A DNA stretch of 8,597 bases from Chloroflexota bacterium (GCA_024223125.1 JAAEOP010000351.1:1-8597), one strand, 5' to 3'; shown: positions 1 through 6,979, numbered from the stretch's first letter. Numbers and translations are program-made. Notes: a model not told the origin generated them from the letters alone.

Positions 1-170
1 CCATCCTTTTCAATTTCAAAGCGATTGGTCTGTCCCGTCTCATCTGCTTGGCGTATATGTTCAAACAGATAAGTGTGGTCTCCTGACTTTACTCCCAAAA
101 TAAAGCGTAGGTTATGTCGTTTTAACTCCTGAATGTGGGGGCATTCGCACTGAGAGCATCTTCTATGATA
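1..170 (-). pseudogene. IS transposase fragment (DDE-type, family unresolved)
   Basis: The minus strand is open from about position 170 to the left edge and reads a peptide containing CPHIQELKRHNLRFILGVKS, then GDHTYLFEHIRQADETGQ. From memory, the pattern 'I..LK.H.LRFILG.KPGDH..LFE' is the region after the second catalytic acidic residue in a group of IS transposases (annotated ISNCY-like or simply 'transposase'). The stretch preceding it looks scrambled, and the plus-strand phospholipase fragment starts at about 172, so the transposase is cut off within the window and the rest lies to the left. Whether the left part is intact cannot be seen. The family identification is from pattern memory only and the exact IS family is not assigned. 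Confidence 0.55.
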
Positions 171-171
171 A

Positions 172-591
172 GGATACTCCTGGTCAGACGTTGGCGAATT
201 TACGGTTTGGGCAAGCTATCTTAATGCTATCAAAAAGGCGCAAACATACATTTACATTGAAGACCAATATCTTTACCCCTTTGGCGACCCACCTTACATT
301 TATGATGATGGAGGCGTTAAGCGGGACACAGATCTTGTCTACCAACTTGGTGAAGCGTTGAAGCGGGGTGTCGATGTCGTTGCTGTTGTACCTGGTCGCA
401 ATGACTCCTTGGTCAAACATTACGAAAATCAACAACGCCGTCGCGCTACCGAATATTTAGCCAACATCGCCGGCGCTACCTTTGATGAACGTTCTACGTT
501 TCATTTTCATAAGCATCTTCTGCTTAATAATGCGGTCAAACTTATGCAACAAAACCAGGCTGCTGTATTGATGTCTCACCGTATAGGGTAA
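172..591 (+). pseudogene. Phospholipase D-like protein fragment
   Basis: Frame 1 is open from just after a stop at 169-171 to the TAA at 589-591, with no credible start codon at its head, so this is an internal piece of a longer gene. It reads GEFTVWASYLNAIKKAQTY followed by IYIEDQYLYP. This is the segment that precedes the second catalytic HKD motif in phospholipase D superfamily enzymes, which hydrolyse or transfer phosphodiester head groups. Next come a hydrophobic strand (VDVVAVVPGRND) and a basic helix. Where the family has 'vHSKlmIvDD' with catalytic His, Lys and Asp, this sequence has FHKHLLLNN: the His may remain but the Lys and Asp are not in place, and the glycine-serine-alanine-asparagine segment is absent. 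The 5' end is lost at the junction with the transposase fragment. It is very likely non-functional. A shorter in-frame ATG at 358 has no obvious ribosome binding site. Confidence 0.6.
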
Positions 592-607
592 TCACATCTA
601 AAATTAA

Positions 608-801
608 CATAATATTATTGAGCCAGGGACGGTCATTGCCCTATTTGAGTATACGGCCGTGCCTCTCAGCATTCTTTGGGGCGTTCTTGTTGGGATGATT
701 TACCAGATATTATTGGATTTGTGGGCATGATCTTGGTTATCAGCAACGGTTTAATCATAGTTCGACGTGGGATGCTGCATCGTAAGCGTTCCCAACATTA
801 A
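608..801 (+). pseudogene. EamA/DMT-family transporter, frameshifted 3' fragment
   Basis: Two frames joined by one shift reconstruct the C-terminus of a drug/metabolite transporter. Frame 2 (608 to about 688) reads IEPGTVIALFEYTAVPLSIL then WGVL. Frame 1 (about 691 to the TAA at 799-801) continues WDDLPDIIGFVGMILVISNG then LIIVRRGMLHRKRSQH. This matches the last two transmembrane helices of EamA/DMT permeases (pattern 'A..EY..lPlaiLWG.l.wgd.P....~G~~lI...G~y...RE'), including the typical charged tail. The shift falls in CTTGTTGGGATGAT at about 686-699 and is consistent with loss of one base. Only about 60 residues of a roughly 300-residue family remain and the 5' part is absent, so it is a dead fragment. 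It carries one CGGCCG motif, unlike the two fragments to its left. Confidence 0.65.
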
Positions 802-820
802 AAGCAATTGATTACAATCA

Positions 821-2179
821 TTATATGCCCAATAACTGCTTGGCTAACAGAAAGTAGATGAGTAAGCCGGTGGTATCTACAATCGTAGAAATCATAGGGC
901 CGCTGATGACGGCCGGATCAATATTAACACGATCGGCAATTGTGGGAACGATGGTGGCAATTGTTGTAGACCAAATGACCACCGCCGGCAAGGTCAGCGC
1001 CACCACGAAGGCTACATCAACCCCGGTACCCCACAAAAGGGCGCGTACCAGACCGATTATACCCATGACCAATCCCAATAAAAATCCTACCGACACTTCC
1101 CGCCGCCAGGCATAGGTTACACTAGATAGCCGCACCTCATCCAGCGTGATAGCCCGGATGATGGTGGCTACAGTTTGGGAACCGGCGTTACCTCCCGTAC
1201 CAATAATTAAGGGAATGAATAGGCTTAAAGTGATGGCGGCCGTTAACTCATCCTGAAAAATATTCAACACGGTGCCGGTGAAGGTAGCAGCGATGAATAA
1301 CAATAGTAACCAACCCACTCGTTTACGAAAAACCTGCCAGATTGAGGCTGAAAAATAGGGTTGGTGTAATGGCTCAGACCCACCCAGCCGTTGGATGTCT
1401 TCCGTCGCTTCTTCCTCGACAATGTCTAGCACGTCATCTACGGTAATGACCCCTAGCAGGCGGTTATTATCGTCCACCACAGGCATCACAAAGAAGTCGT
1501 AACGCGATACCATTTCGGCTAACTCTTCCTGGTCGGCCGTAACCGAGATAGAGGCAACTTCGCCCCGTGACATGATGGATTCTACGGTCTGGTCTGGTTG
1601 AGCCATAATCAAATGCCGCAGGGGGACGACGCCCAACAAGCAATCATCCCGATCTACCACGTAAAGGTAATGCAGCGTTTCGGCGTCTTCCAGAGAGCGT
1701 AGGTAGTTGAATGTTTCGGCTACCGTCCAGATACGACGCAGGGCGGCTACATCCCGGTTCATCAAGCGGCCGGCCGTTTCTTCTTCATAAGCCAGCAATT
1801 CCTGGACTTCGGCCGCTTCTTCTGGTTCCATCAACTCGATGAGCCGGTCAGATACATCATCGGGTAAATCTTCCAGGAATTCGGCCGCGTCATCCATCGG
1901 CAGATCATCCAGCAAATCGGCCAACCGTTCATCGTCTACCCGCTCTACAAGCTCTTGCCGCACCAGACTGCCAGTTTCGTCCAGCACTTCACTGGCAACT
2001 TCAATGGGCAGTAATTCAAAAAGCCGTACAGCGTCTTCGGTAGGCAGGTCATCCAACAAATCGGCAATATCGGCTGGATGAACAGCGCTGAGTTTGTTTT
2101 GCAGGTCAGTTAAGTTATTATCGGCAATGAGTTGTAAGATTTCTTCGCGTTCAGACTGGATCATACTGGGTTCAGTCAT
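821..2179 (-). CDS. mgtE: Magnesium transporter MgtE
   Basis: This is a full-length (452 aa) MgtE-type Mg2+ channel/transporter of the inner membrane, close to the ~450 aa norm. Residues 1-130 form the acidic helical N domain with repeated LLDDLP / FLEDLP blocks. Two CBS domains follow (about 142-200 and 206-258); in characterised homologues these bind cytosolic Mg2+ and close the pore. A connecting plug helix lies at about 259-280 and five transmembrane helices at about 285-450. The family motif GTGGNAGSQT is at 327-336. Asp435 in STIVDTTGLL lies where the pore-selectivity aspartate sits in the Thermus protein (by my alignment). The start is the ATG at 2177-2179, preceded by GAAGGAGAG about 8 bases upstream on the minus strand. 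It is transcribed divergently from the membrane-protein operon, and the DMT relic lies 20 bp past its stop. No defects were seen and the identification is secure. Confidence 0.97.
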   Translation of the reverse strand: MTEPSMIQSEREEILQLIADNNLTDLQNKLSAVHPADIADLLDDLPTEDAVRLFELLPIEVASEVLDETGSLVRQELVERVDDERLADLLDDLPMDDAAEFLEDLPDDVSDRLIELMEPEEAAEVQELLAYEEETAGRLMNRDVAALRRIWTVAETFNYLRSLEDAETLHYLYVVDRDDCLLGVVPLRHLIMAQPDQTVESIMSRGEVASISVTADQEELAEMVSRYDFFVMPVVDDNNRLLGVITVDDVLDIVEEEATEDIQRLGGSEPLHQPYFSASIWQVFRKRVGWLLLLFIAATFTGTVLNIFQDELTAAITLSLFIPLIIGTGGNAGSQTVATIIRAITLDEVRLSSVTYAWRREVSVGFLLGLVMGIIGLVRALLWGTGVDVAFVVALTLPAVVIWSTTIATIVPTIADRVNIDPAVISGPMISTIVDTTGLLIYFLLAKQLLGI

Positions 2180-2234
2180 AATTCACTCTCCTTCTTCTAC
2201 TGTATTGTGTGGCTGCCAGGGGGTGTGAATGGGT

Positions 2235-2254
2235 GTGTAAGGGTGATCTTACAC
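2235..2254. promoter_or_regulatory. Inverted repeat at the predicted mgtE transcription start
   Basis: GTGTAAG (2235-2241) and CTTACAC (2248-2254) form a perfect 7-bp inverted repeat around a 6-base spacer. Read on the minus strand it begins about a dozen bases downstream of the predicted -10 box, so it lies at or just after the expected start of the mgtE transcript. It could be a repressor operator or a small hairpin in the 5' leader. The leader is too short for an M-box Mg2+ riboswitch. The function is an inference from position. Confidence 0.4.
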
Positions 2255-2266
2255 CTGAGCGAACAT

Positions 2267-2297
2267 ATTATAGCGGAAGTATGCAGAAGTCAGTAAA
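2267..2297 (-). promoter_or_regulatory. Predicted sigma-70-type promoter for mgtE
   Basis: On the minus strand a perfect TATAAT -10 box lies at 2267-2272. An imperfect -35 candidate is TTACTG (2291-2296, 18-bp spacer) or TTTACT (2292-2297, 19-bp spacer). The leader to the mgtE ATG is about 80 bases. The -35 region directly abuts the three-hairpin element that begins at 2301. The -10 box is convincing; the -35 is weak. Confidence 0.5.
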
Positions 2298-2300
2298 CCT

Positions 2301-2381
2301 GGCGAATAAATTCGCGGCAACATTTGCGAAGCCCGGTCGGTGTAGGCCGACTTCGCAGACATAGCAGCAGATTTATCTGCC
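2301..2381. repeat. Symmetric three-hairpin element (MITE-like or dispersed intergenic repeat)
   Basis: Three stem-loops are evenly spaced: GCGAA-TAAA-TTCGC (2302-2315); a longer one at 2326-2356 with arms GCGAA...GTCGG and CCGACTTCGC, a six-base loop TGTAGG and a five-base bulge; and GCAGA-TTTA-TCTGC (2367-2380). The two gaps are each exactly 10 bases. The outer hairpins are mirror images: read inward from each side, the left begins GGCGAATAAATTCGC and the right GGCAGATAAATCTGC, and the stem differences are compensatory. The whole is therefore an imperfect inverted repeat with nested hairpins, fixed in position between mgtE and the divergent operon. Similar arrangements are, from memory, dispersed in Chloroflexota and cyanobacterial genomes. 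No coding potential is evident. Confidence 0.6.
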
Positions 2382-2406
2382 ACACAATTTGATGATGGAG
2401 GTTTTT

Positions 2407-2832
2407 TTGGTAATTGGACATTTGGCGCTGCCAACTATTTTGAAACAATGTAAAGGGCTACGGCCGCTTCCCCTTTATGCCGGTTCTGTTTGCCCAGATG
2501 CGGTGGACAAAGGATTGCAGCAAGCGGGGTTGGCGGTAAACGGCCGTACCTGGGCGCATACATTATTAAGTCTCATCCTCACCACCATGCTGGTATGGGT
2601 TTGGCGGGGACGGATTGAAGCAGTTAGTTGGGCGGTGGGTTATTTCGGTCATCTGATCTGCGATTCGGGCGGCTTTGTGCCCTGGCTGCATCCCTTCGCC
2701 ACCTATAAATTCTATCCTTCAGAACGCAGCTTATGGCATAAACTACGCCAGGTACGTTTAGGCTTGGTGGAAAGTTTACTAGTAATTTGGTCTGTGTGGT
2801 TGCTTGTTCAGCAACAGATAGGTCGTAAGTAA
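2407..2832 (+). CDS. DUF457/YdjM-like membrane-bound metal-dependent hydrolase
   Basis: This small membrane protein (141 aa from the chosen start) has the conserved polar pattern of the YdjM/DUF457 family of inner-membrane proteins annotated as metal-dependent hydrolases: His5 (IGHLALP), CPDAVDK with Asp31 and Asp34, His51 (GRTWAHTLL), and GHLICDSGG with His82 and Asp86. Hydrophobic helices lie at about residues 52-66, 73-90 and 120-135. The true biochemical substrate of the family is unknown. The start is uncertain: a TTG at 2407 has GGAGG 5 bases upstream (2397-2401), whereas the in-frame TTG at 2389 and ATGs at 2392 and 2395 have no ribosome binding site and sit against the hairpin element. 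I prefer 2407; using 2392 adds five residues. It is the first gene of a tight set, with the next ATG 2 bases after its TAA. Confidence 0.7.
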   Translation: MVIGHLALPTILKQCKGLRPLPLYAGSVCPDAVDKGLQQAGLAVNGRTWAHTLLSLILTTMLVWVWRGRIEAVSWAVGYFGHLICDSGGFVPWLHPFATYKFYPSERSLWHKLRQVRLGLVESLLVIWSVWLLVQQQIGRK

Positions 2833-2834
2833 TC

Positions 2835-3296
2835 ATGATGATTATAGGCGCTTTCTGTCTTAGCTTACTCCTGTTAATTTTCTTTTTTATGTTCCTGAGT
2901 ACGCCGTCTGACGGCCGCTCCAGGCTGCTGCAAATGGGGTCGTTGGCAATGGGGGCAATTGTGTTGGGCACGGCCGTGTTCGCTGCCCTAAACCAGTGGC
3001 CGCCGCCCATCGTGTGTGGATTTCCGGCCAATTGGACGGCCGCCAGTTGGGCCGGGCTAAGTATGCTAACATTCCTCCTCTACTGGTATGATCAACAGGC
3101 AACCTTAACCGACGTCAGACGTATTAGTGGATGGGCCTTGTTTTTATTATCATTGGCCGGTGGTTGGGCCGGAGCTTTTGGGGCACAATTTGTTTTACGG
3201 GTTCAGGCTGGGCAAATGTCGTTGTGGGTGTTGACAGCCGTCGCTGCCCTCACTAATTTTGTTTTCTGGACCTGGTTATCATCTCAAGTTATTTGA
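2835..3296 (+). CDS. DUF1294-like integral membrane protein
   Basis: This 153-residue protein has about five predicted membrane segments (roughly 4-21, 33-53, 70-84, 96-117 and 129-150). The C-terminal half fits the DUF1294 layout: LTFLLYWYDQQAT, then RRISGWALFLLSLAGGWAGA, then RVQAGQMSLWVLTAVAALTN. The family consensus is roughly 'FllygiDK.aA...~WRipE..L...al.GGw.Ga...q...RHKt.k..F'. The GGW-GA core is kept, but the usual DK and RHK motifs are replaced here (DQ, RVQ), so it is a divergent member or a distant relative. Function is unknown for the family. The ATG lies 2 bases after the preceding stop with only a weak ribosome binding site, suggesting translational coupling. The CGGCCG motif is frequent in this gene, as expected of resident DNA. 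Confidence 0.6.
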   Translation: MMIIGAFCLSLLLLIFFFMFLSTPSDGRSRLLQMGSLAMGAIVLGTAVFAALNQWPPPIVCGFPANWTAASWAGLSMLTFLLYWYDQQATLTDVRRISGWALFLLSLAGGWAGAFGAQFVLRVQAGQMSLWVLTAVAALTNFVFWTWLSSQVI

Positions 3297-3312
3297 GAAT
3301 TGGAGCAATAAA

Positions 3313-4059
3313 ATGGATATTGGAAAAGCATTTGCCTACATCAGTGAAGACGAAGAGTGGACGAAAAAACTGTTAGTTGGGGCGCTCATTGGGGCCGTAC
3401 CCTTTGCTAATTTTGCTATTTTTGGTTACCAGGCAGAAATTGCCCGCAATGTGGCCGCCGGTGAGGAACGGCCGCTGCCTGATTGGAGTGATTTCGGCCG
3501 TTTCTTTTTAGATGGGCTGCGTCTGGTGGCCGCCTTTTTCGTTTACTTGCTGCCCATGATCCTGTTAATCATTGTTTCCACTATCGGATTTGTCTTCTTA
3601 GCAGAATCAAGCAGCCAGAGTTACAGTTCATACGGCAGTTCCGCCCCACCATCGCCAGAATTCATGATAATCTTTGGTCTCATGTTTGCCTGCCTGATTC
3701 CCTACAACTTCCTAATCTACGCCTTGTGGCCTCTATTTAGCATTCAAATTGCACGAGAAGGTACAGTCGGTTCCTGCTTCCAATTTTCAGAAATGTGGCG
3801 GCTGGTTCGGGCACAGCCAATCAACTATCTACTCATCCTGGTGCTTTTATTTGGTATGTATATGGTCTCCATGATCATTATTTTGCCAGCCTACCTCCTG
3901 GTGTTCATCCCCTGTATAGGATATCTCATTTACATGGCCATTTACGGTGGGGTGTTGATGCTGATCTTGATGGTCATTGGGCATCTACAAGGACAGTTTA
4001 TAAGCGAAGACAATCCCCCAACAGAAAAGACACCCGATTTTGACCTGGAGAGTTTTTAA
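3313..4059 (+). CDS. DUF4013 domain-containing membrane protein
   Basis: A 248-residue multi-pass membrane protein of the DUF4013 family, whose function is unknown. The N-terminal hallmark is present: a hydrophobic segment ending in FGYQAEIARNVAAGEERPLP followed by DWSDFGRFFLDGLR (residues 37-70), resembling 'G...e..RN...g...PLP.W.d.g..f..Gl'. Hydrophobic segments lie at about 20-38, 68-97, 116-146, 170-192 and 194-226. A Ser/Pro-rich loop (99-115) and an acidic C-terminal tail (231-248) are predicted to lie outside the membrane. The start is the ATG at 3313, with GGAG 7 bases upstream; an upstream in-frame extension to 3259 overlaps the previous gene and is rejected. It is 16 bases downstream of the DUF1294-like gene and likely in the same operon. 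CGGCCG is absent from its last ~550 bases. Confidence 0.75.
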   Translation: MDIGKAFAYISEDEEWTKKLLVGALIGAVPFANFAIFGYQAEIARNVAAGEERPLPDWSDFGRFFLDGLRLVAAFFVYLLPMILLIIVSTIGFVFLAESSSQSYSSYGSSAPPSPEFMIIFGLMFACLIPYNFLIYALWPLFSIQIAREGTVGSCFQFSEMWRLVRAQPINYLLILVLLFGMYMVSMIIILPAYLLVFIPCIGYLIYMAIYGGVLMLILMVIGHLQGQFISEDNPPTEKTPDFDLESF

Positions 4060-4148
4060 ACAAATGATTGCAGCAGACTGGAGTCACAAACAGATTTTTT
4101 CAGAAGAAACGTGAATCTGTTCCTGACTTAAATCTGCTTAACCCAACA

Positions 4149-5123
4149 ATGACAACACATAACCCTCCCTTATTTTTTGTGCGTGATGTACCAGTTTATG
4201 GTGATGTCATCCTGGCGCCTATGGCTGGCTATTCCGATGTACCTTACCGTGCCCTGTGTCGTGCCTACGGTTCGGCTATGCACTACACAGAATTTGTGCC
4301 GGCGGAAGCGCTGCTGGGTCGGCGGGTACATGAACGCTTTCGGAGACGCCTGGACAAACAGCCGGATGAACACCCTATCATTTTTCAGATATTCGGTAAT
4401 GACGCCCAAAAGCTGTTGGACGCAGCCTTACGCATTCAAGATTGGGGGCCAGATATCATTGATGTGAATATGGGCTGCGCTACACGCAAAGTAAGCGGCC
4501 GTGGCGCAGGCGTAGGCATGATGCCCCAACCAGACCTGATAGCGGAAACGTTTCGTTTGCTGTCGGCTCATCTGGATGTGCCGGTAACGGGCAAAATTCG
4601 GCTGGGATGGGATGCTACGCAGCAAAATTATTTGCAGATTGCCCAGATTTTGGAAGAGAATGGGGCGGCGTTGATTGCCATGCACGGCCGTACCAAAACC
4701 CAAAAATACGGTGGCAAAGCCAACTGGGACGCCATCGCCCAACTCAAACAATCTGTATCCATCCCCGTCATCGGTAATGGGGATGTGCAAACACCGGCCG
4801 ATATTGAACATATGAAAACGCACACAGGTTGTGATGCAGTCATGATTGGGCGAGCAGCCATTGGCAACCCCTGGATTTTTGCCCGGCAGAAACGAGAATA
4901 TTTATCCTTCACGGAAATCAGTACAGCCATTCGTCTACATGTTCAGGAGATGGCAGCCTATTATGGGGAACAAAAGGGGCTAATGCAGTTTCGTAAACAT
5001 CTCAAGCAATATATGGCAGACATCCCCGGTGTGGAAACAATTTTAAGACAGATGCTGGTAACAACAGAATTGGTTGAATTTGAGCGCTTGTTAGGAGTAA
5101 TGGAAACGGCCGTGCTGGCTTAA
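4149..5123 (+). CDS. dus: tRNA-dihydrouridine synthase (Dus, NifR3/DusB-like)
   Basis: An FMN-dependent TIM-barrel enzyme that reduces uridine to dihydrouridine in the tRNA D-loop, using NADPH in the cytoplasm. From the ATG at 4149 it is 324 aa, a normal Dus length. The N-terminal flavin motif VILAPMAGYSDVPYR is at 20-34. The catalytic-cysteine segment DVNMGCATRKVSGRGAG (Cys110) resembles DusB in its 'KV..~GAG' continuation. MHGRT (178-182), IPVIGNGDV (205-213) and AVMIGRAAIGNPWIF (230-244) form the phosphate-binding side. The C-terminal helical domain (about 255-324) holds FRKHLKQYM. One oddity: the near-invariant GCP is GCA here. An in-frame TTG at 4068 would add 27 residues with no match to the family, so I chose 4149, although its ribosome binding site is weak. 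It follows the DUF4013 gene by 89 bases and is convergent with betA. Confidence 0.93.
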   Translation: MTTHNPPLFFVRDVPVYGDVILAPMAGYSDVPYRALCRAYGSAMHYTEFVPAEALLGRRVHERFRRRLDKQPDEHPIIFQIFGNDAQKLLDAALRIQDWGPDIIDVNMGCATRKVSGRGAGVGMMPQPDLIAETFRLLSAHLDVPVTGKIRLGWDATQQNYLQIAQILEENGAALIAMHGRTKTQKYGGKANWDAIAQLKQSVSIPVIGNGDVQTPADIEHMKTHTGCDAVMIGRAAIGNPWIFARQKREYLSFTEISTAIRLHVQEMAAYYGEQKGLMQFRKHLKQYMADIPGVETILRQMLVTTELVEFERLLGVMETAVLA

Positions 5124-5236
5124 CCGTTCTAGCAATATGTTTCGGGGTCGGGCCAAAAACTTTCCATACATTGCGGCAGGTAATTTTGATATTGCCCATA
5201 ATTTTTATCTGTTTTGAGATTGTAGATTGGGACTTT

Positions 5237-6901
5237 CTAATCTCCCATCTCTACTAACTGACGCCTGTAAAAATCAACATCGGTCGGTAGCAGCGGCGTG
5301 TTGCCTAAAATTAAATCGGCCGCTTTTTCAGCAATCATCATCACCGGCGCGTAAATGTTGCCATTCGTCACAGCGGGCATAACCGACGCATCTACCACAC
5401 GCAGATTTTCCAGGCCATGCACTTTCATACTGTCAGGCTCTACAACCGACATGTCGTCCACGCCCATCTTGCAGGTGCAGGAAGGGTGCAGCGCCGTCTC
5501 GCCATCTCTGGCTACCCAATCCAAAATCTCCTGGTCCGTTTCAATGTCGGAACCGGGAGAAAGCTCGCCGCCGTTGAACGCATCAAAAGCGGATTGATTC
5601 ATGATATGCCGGGCGCAGTGAATTGCTTCTACCCATTCGCGCCGGTCTTGATCGGTGGACAGATAATTGAATTGGAGCGCGGGGTACACGGCCGCATCAC
5701 TAGATTTAATCTTGACCGATCCTCTGGCGTCAGAGTACATGGGGCCAACATGCACCTGGTAGCCATGCCCGCTGCCCGGCGCCGCCCCATCATAGCGGAT
5801 GGCTAAGGGGAGGAAGTGGAACATGAGGTTGGGGTAGGCCACATCGTCATTGCTGCGGATAAAACCGCCGGCCTCAAAATGGTTGGTAGCGGCCGCGCCC
5901 TTGCGCTGAAAAAGCCATTGATAACCCAGCCCCGGTTTATTCCACCATTGCAGCGCCGGGTACATGGAGACGGGTTGGGTGCAGGCGTATTGAACGTAAA
6001 CTTCCAGATGGTCTTGTAAATTTTCACCAACGCCAGGCAGATCATGCACAATCTCGATTCCCAGGCGGCTTAATTCCTGGCCGTTGCCCACGCCGGAAAG
6101 CTGTAGTAGTTGCGGCGAGTTGATAGCGCCGCCGCAGCAAATAATTTCGCCGCCGTAAACTTCGCGTTTGTTCTTTTTCCCTTGAATATAGGCAACACCG
6201 TTTGCTCTTTTACCCTCAAACAGAATTTTTGTAGCCAGCGCCCGGGTGACAATGGTTAGGTTGGGGCGTTTTTTTACGGGGTGCAGGTAAGCGCGGGCGG
6301 CGCTGAGACGACGGCCGCGATGTATGTTGCGGTCAAAGCGGGCGAATCCTTCTTGTTTACGGCCGTTTACATCATCTGTCAACCCGTAACCGGCCTGTTG
6401 AACAGCGTCAAAGAAGGCGGTAAAAAGCGGGTTCTCGCAGGGGCCTCTTTCCAAAATGAGTGGCCCGTCGTCCCCCCGATAATCATTCCCACCGGCCAGA
6501 CAATTTTCCATCCGTTTGAAATAAGGCAGACAGTGGGCATAATCCCAGGTCTCCATTCCATCATCGGCCGCCCATCTTTCATAGTCCAGTGGGTTGCCCC
6601 GTTGGAAGATCATGCCGTTGATGCTGCTGGAACCACCCAACACTTTGCCGCGGGCATGGTAAATGCGGCGATTATTCATGAACGGTTCTGGTTCAGATTC
6701 ATAGCGCCAATCGTACTGTTTTTTGCCGATGGGGAAGGAAAGTCCGGCCGGCATGTGGATGAAAATGTCCCAAATATAGTCGGGGCGGCCGGCTTCCAAT
6801 ACCAGAACATGGCATGTGGGGTCAGCGCTTAAACGATTTGCCAGAGCAGACCCGGCTGACCCACCGCCTATGATGATGTAATCGTATTGTTTCTTTGTCA
6901 T
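5237..6901 (-). CDS. betA: Choline dehydrogenase-type GMC oxidoreductase
   Basis: A 554-residue FAD-dependent glucose-methanol-choline oxidoreductase, colinear with BetA (~556 aa), which oxidises choline to betaine aldehyde in glycine-betaine synthesis. The N-terminal dinucleotide-binding fold reads [17 protein letters not shown] with Glu36 ending the second strand. The GMC signature [14 protein letters not shown] is at 84-97, and the second signature region [17 protein letters not shown] follows mid-protein. [17 protein letters not shown] and [11 protein letters not shown] match BetA closely. The catalytic His472 lies in [11 protein letters not shown] and the partner Asn515 in [11 protein letters not shown], as in choline oxidase (His466/Asn510). 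The start is the ATG at 6899-6901 with a weak AAGAG ribosome binding site. No betB, betI or choline transporter is visible nearby, so the substrate could be another primary alcohol. It is convergent with dus, with no clear terminator in the 113-bp gap. Confidence 0.93.
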   Translation of the reverse strand: MTKKQYDYIIIGGGSAGSALANRLSADPTCHVLVLEAGRPDYIWDIFIHMPAGLSFPIGKKQYDWRYESEPEPFMNNRRIYHARGKVLGGSSSINGMIFQRGNPLDYERWAADDGMETWDYAHCLPYFKRMENCLAGGNDYRGDDGPLILERGPCENPLFTAFFDAVQQAGYGLTDDVNGRKQEGFARFDRNIHRGRRLSAARAYLHPVKKRPNLTIVTRALATKILFEGKRANGVAYIQGKKNKREVYGGEIICCGGAINSPQLLQLSGVGNGQELSRLGIEIVHDLPGVGENLQDHLEVYVQYACTQPVSMYPALQWWNKPGLGYQWLFQRKGAAATNHFEAGGFIRSNDDVAYPNLMFHFLPLAIRYDGAAPGSGHGYQVHVGPMYSDARGSVKIKSSDAAVYPALQFNYLSTDQDRREWVEAIHCARHIMNQSAFDAFNGGELSPGSDIETDQEILDWVARDGETALHPSCTCKMGVDDMSVVEPDSMKVHGLENLRVVDASVMPAVTNGNIYAPVMMIAEKAADLILGNTPLLPTDVDFYRRQLVEMGD

Positions 6902-6936
6902 TTGCTCTTTTCACTTATTGCAAGCTGTGGAGAGCG

Positions 6937-6965
6937 ACTATACCTGAATATATTTCAGTTGTCAT
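6937..6965 (-). promoter_or_regulatory. Predicted betA promoter with a palindrome in the spacer
   Basis: On the minus strand ATGACA (-35, 6960-6965) and TATAGT (-10, 6937-6942) are separated by exactly 17 bases. Inside that spacer is the inverted repeat CTGAA-TATAT-TTCAG (6944-6958). A palindrome between the two promoter boxes is a classic place for a repressor operator, so regulation of betA by a local or distant regulator is plausible. The leader is about 30 bases. Confidence 0.5.
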
Positions 6966-6979
6966 CAATCGTTTAAGGC

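Noticed and set aside
184..435. 83-residue minus-strand open frame across the phospholipase fragment
   Set aside because: Antisense to a recognisable phospholipase D sequence; no ribosome binding site or family pattern.
802..820. TGATTACAATCA as a terminator after mgtE
   Set aside because: Stem is too short, the loop is tiny and there is no U-tract.
858..2081. Plus-strand open frames inside mgtE, one Ser/Arg-rich
   Set aside because: Antisense shadows of the clear MgtE reading frame; the Ser/Arg composition mirrors its acidic N domain.
2180..2300. M-box Mg2+ riboswitch upstream of mgtE
   Set aside because: The leader between the predicted start and the ATG is about 80 bases and lacks the multi-helix layout of the M-box; only a simple hairpin is present.
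2624..3031. 135-residue minus-strand frame
   Set aside because: Antisense to the DUF457 and DUF1294-like genes; no motif or start signal.
3259..3312. Upstream extension of the DUF4013 gene
   Set aside because: Overlaps the preceding gene, lacks a ribosome binding site, and the ATG at 3313 has GGAG at good spacing.
5205..5250. Possible terminator between dus and betA (AGATT...AATCT)
   Set aside because: Only 5 bp of stem with a long loop and no T-tract on either strand; not convincing.
5417..6832. Several plus-strand frames within betA, up to 183 residues
   Set aside because: Antisense to a full-length, strongly conserved BetA; sequences show no family pattern.
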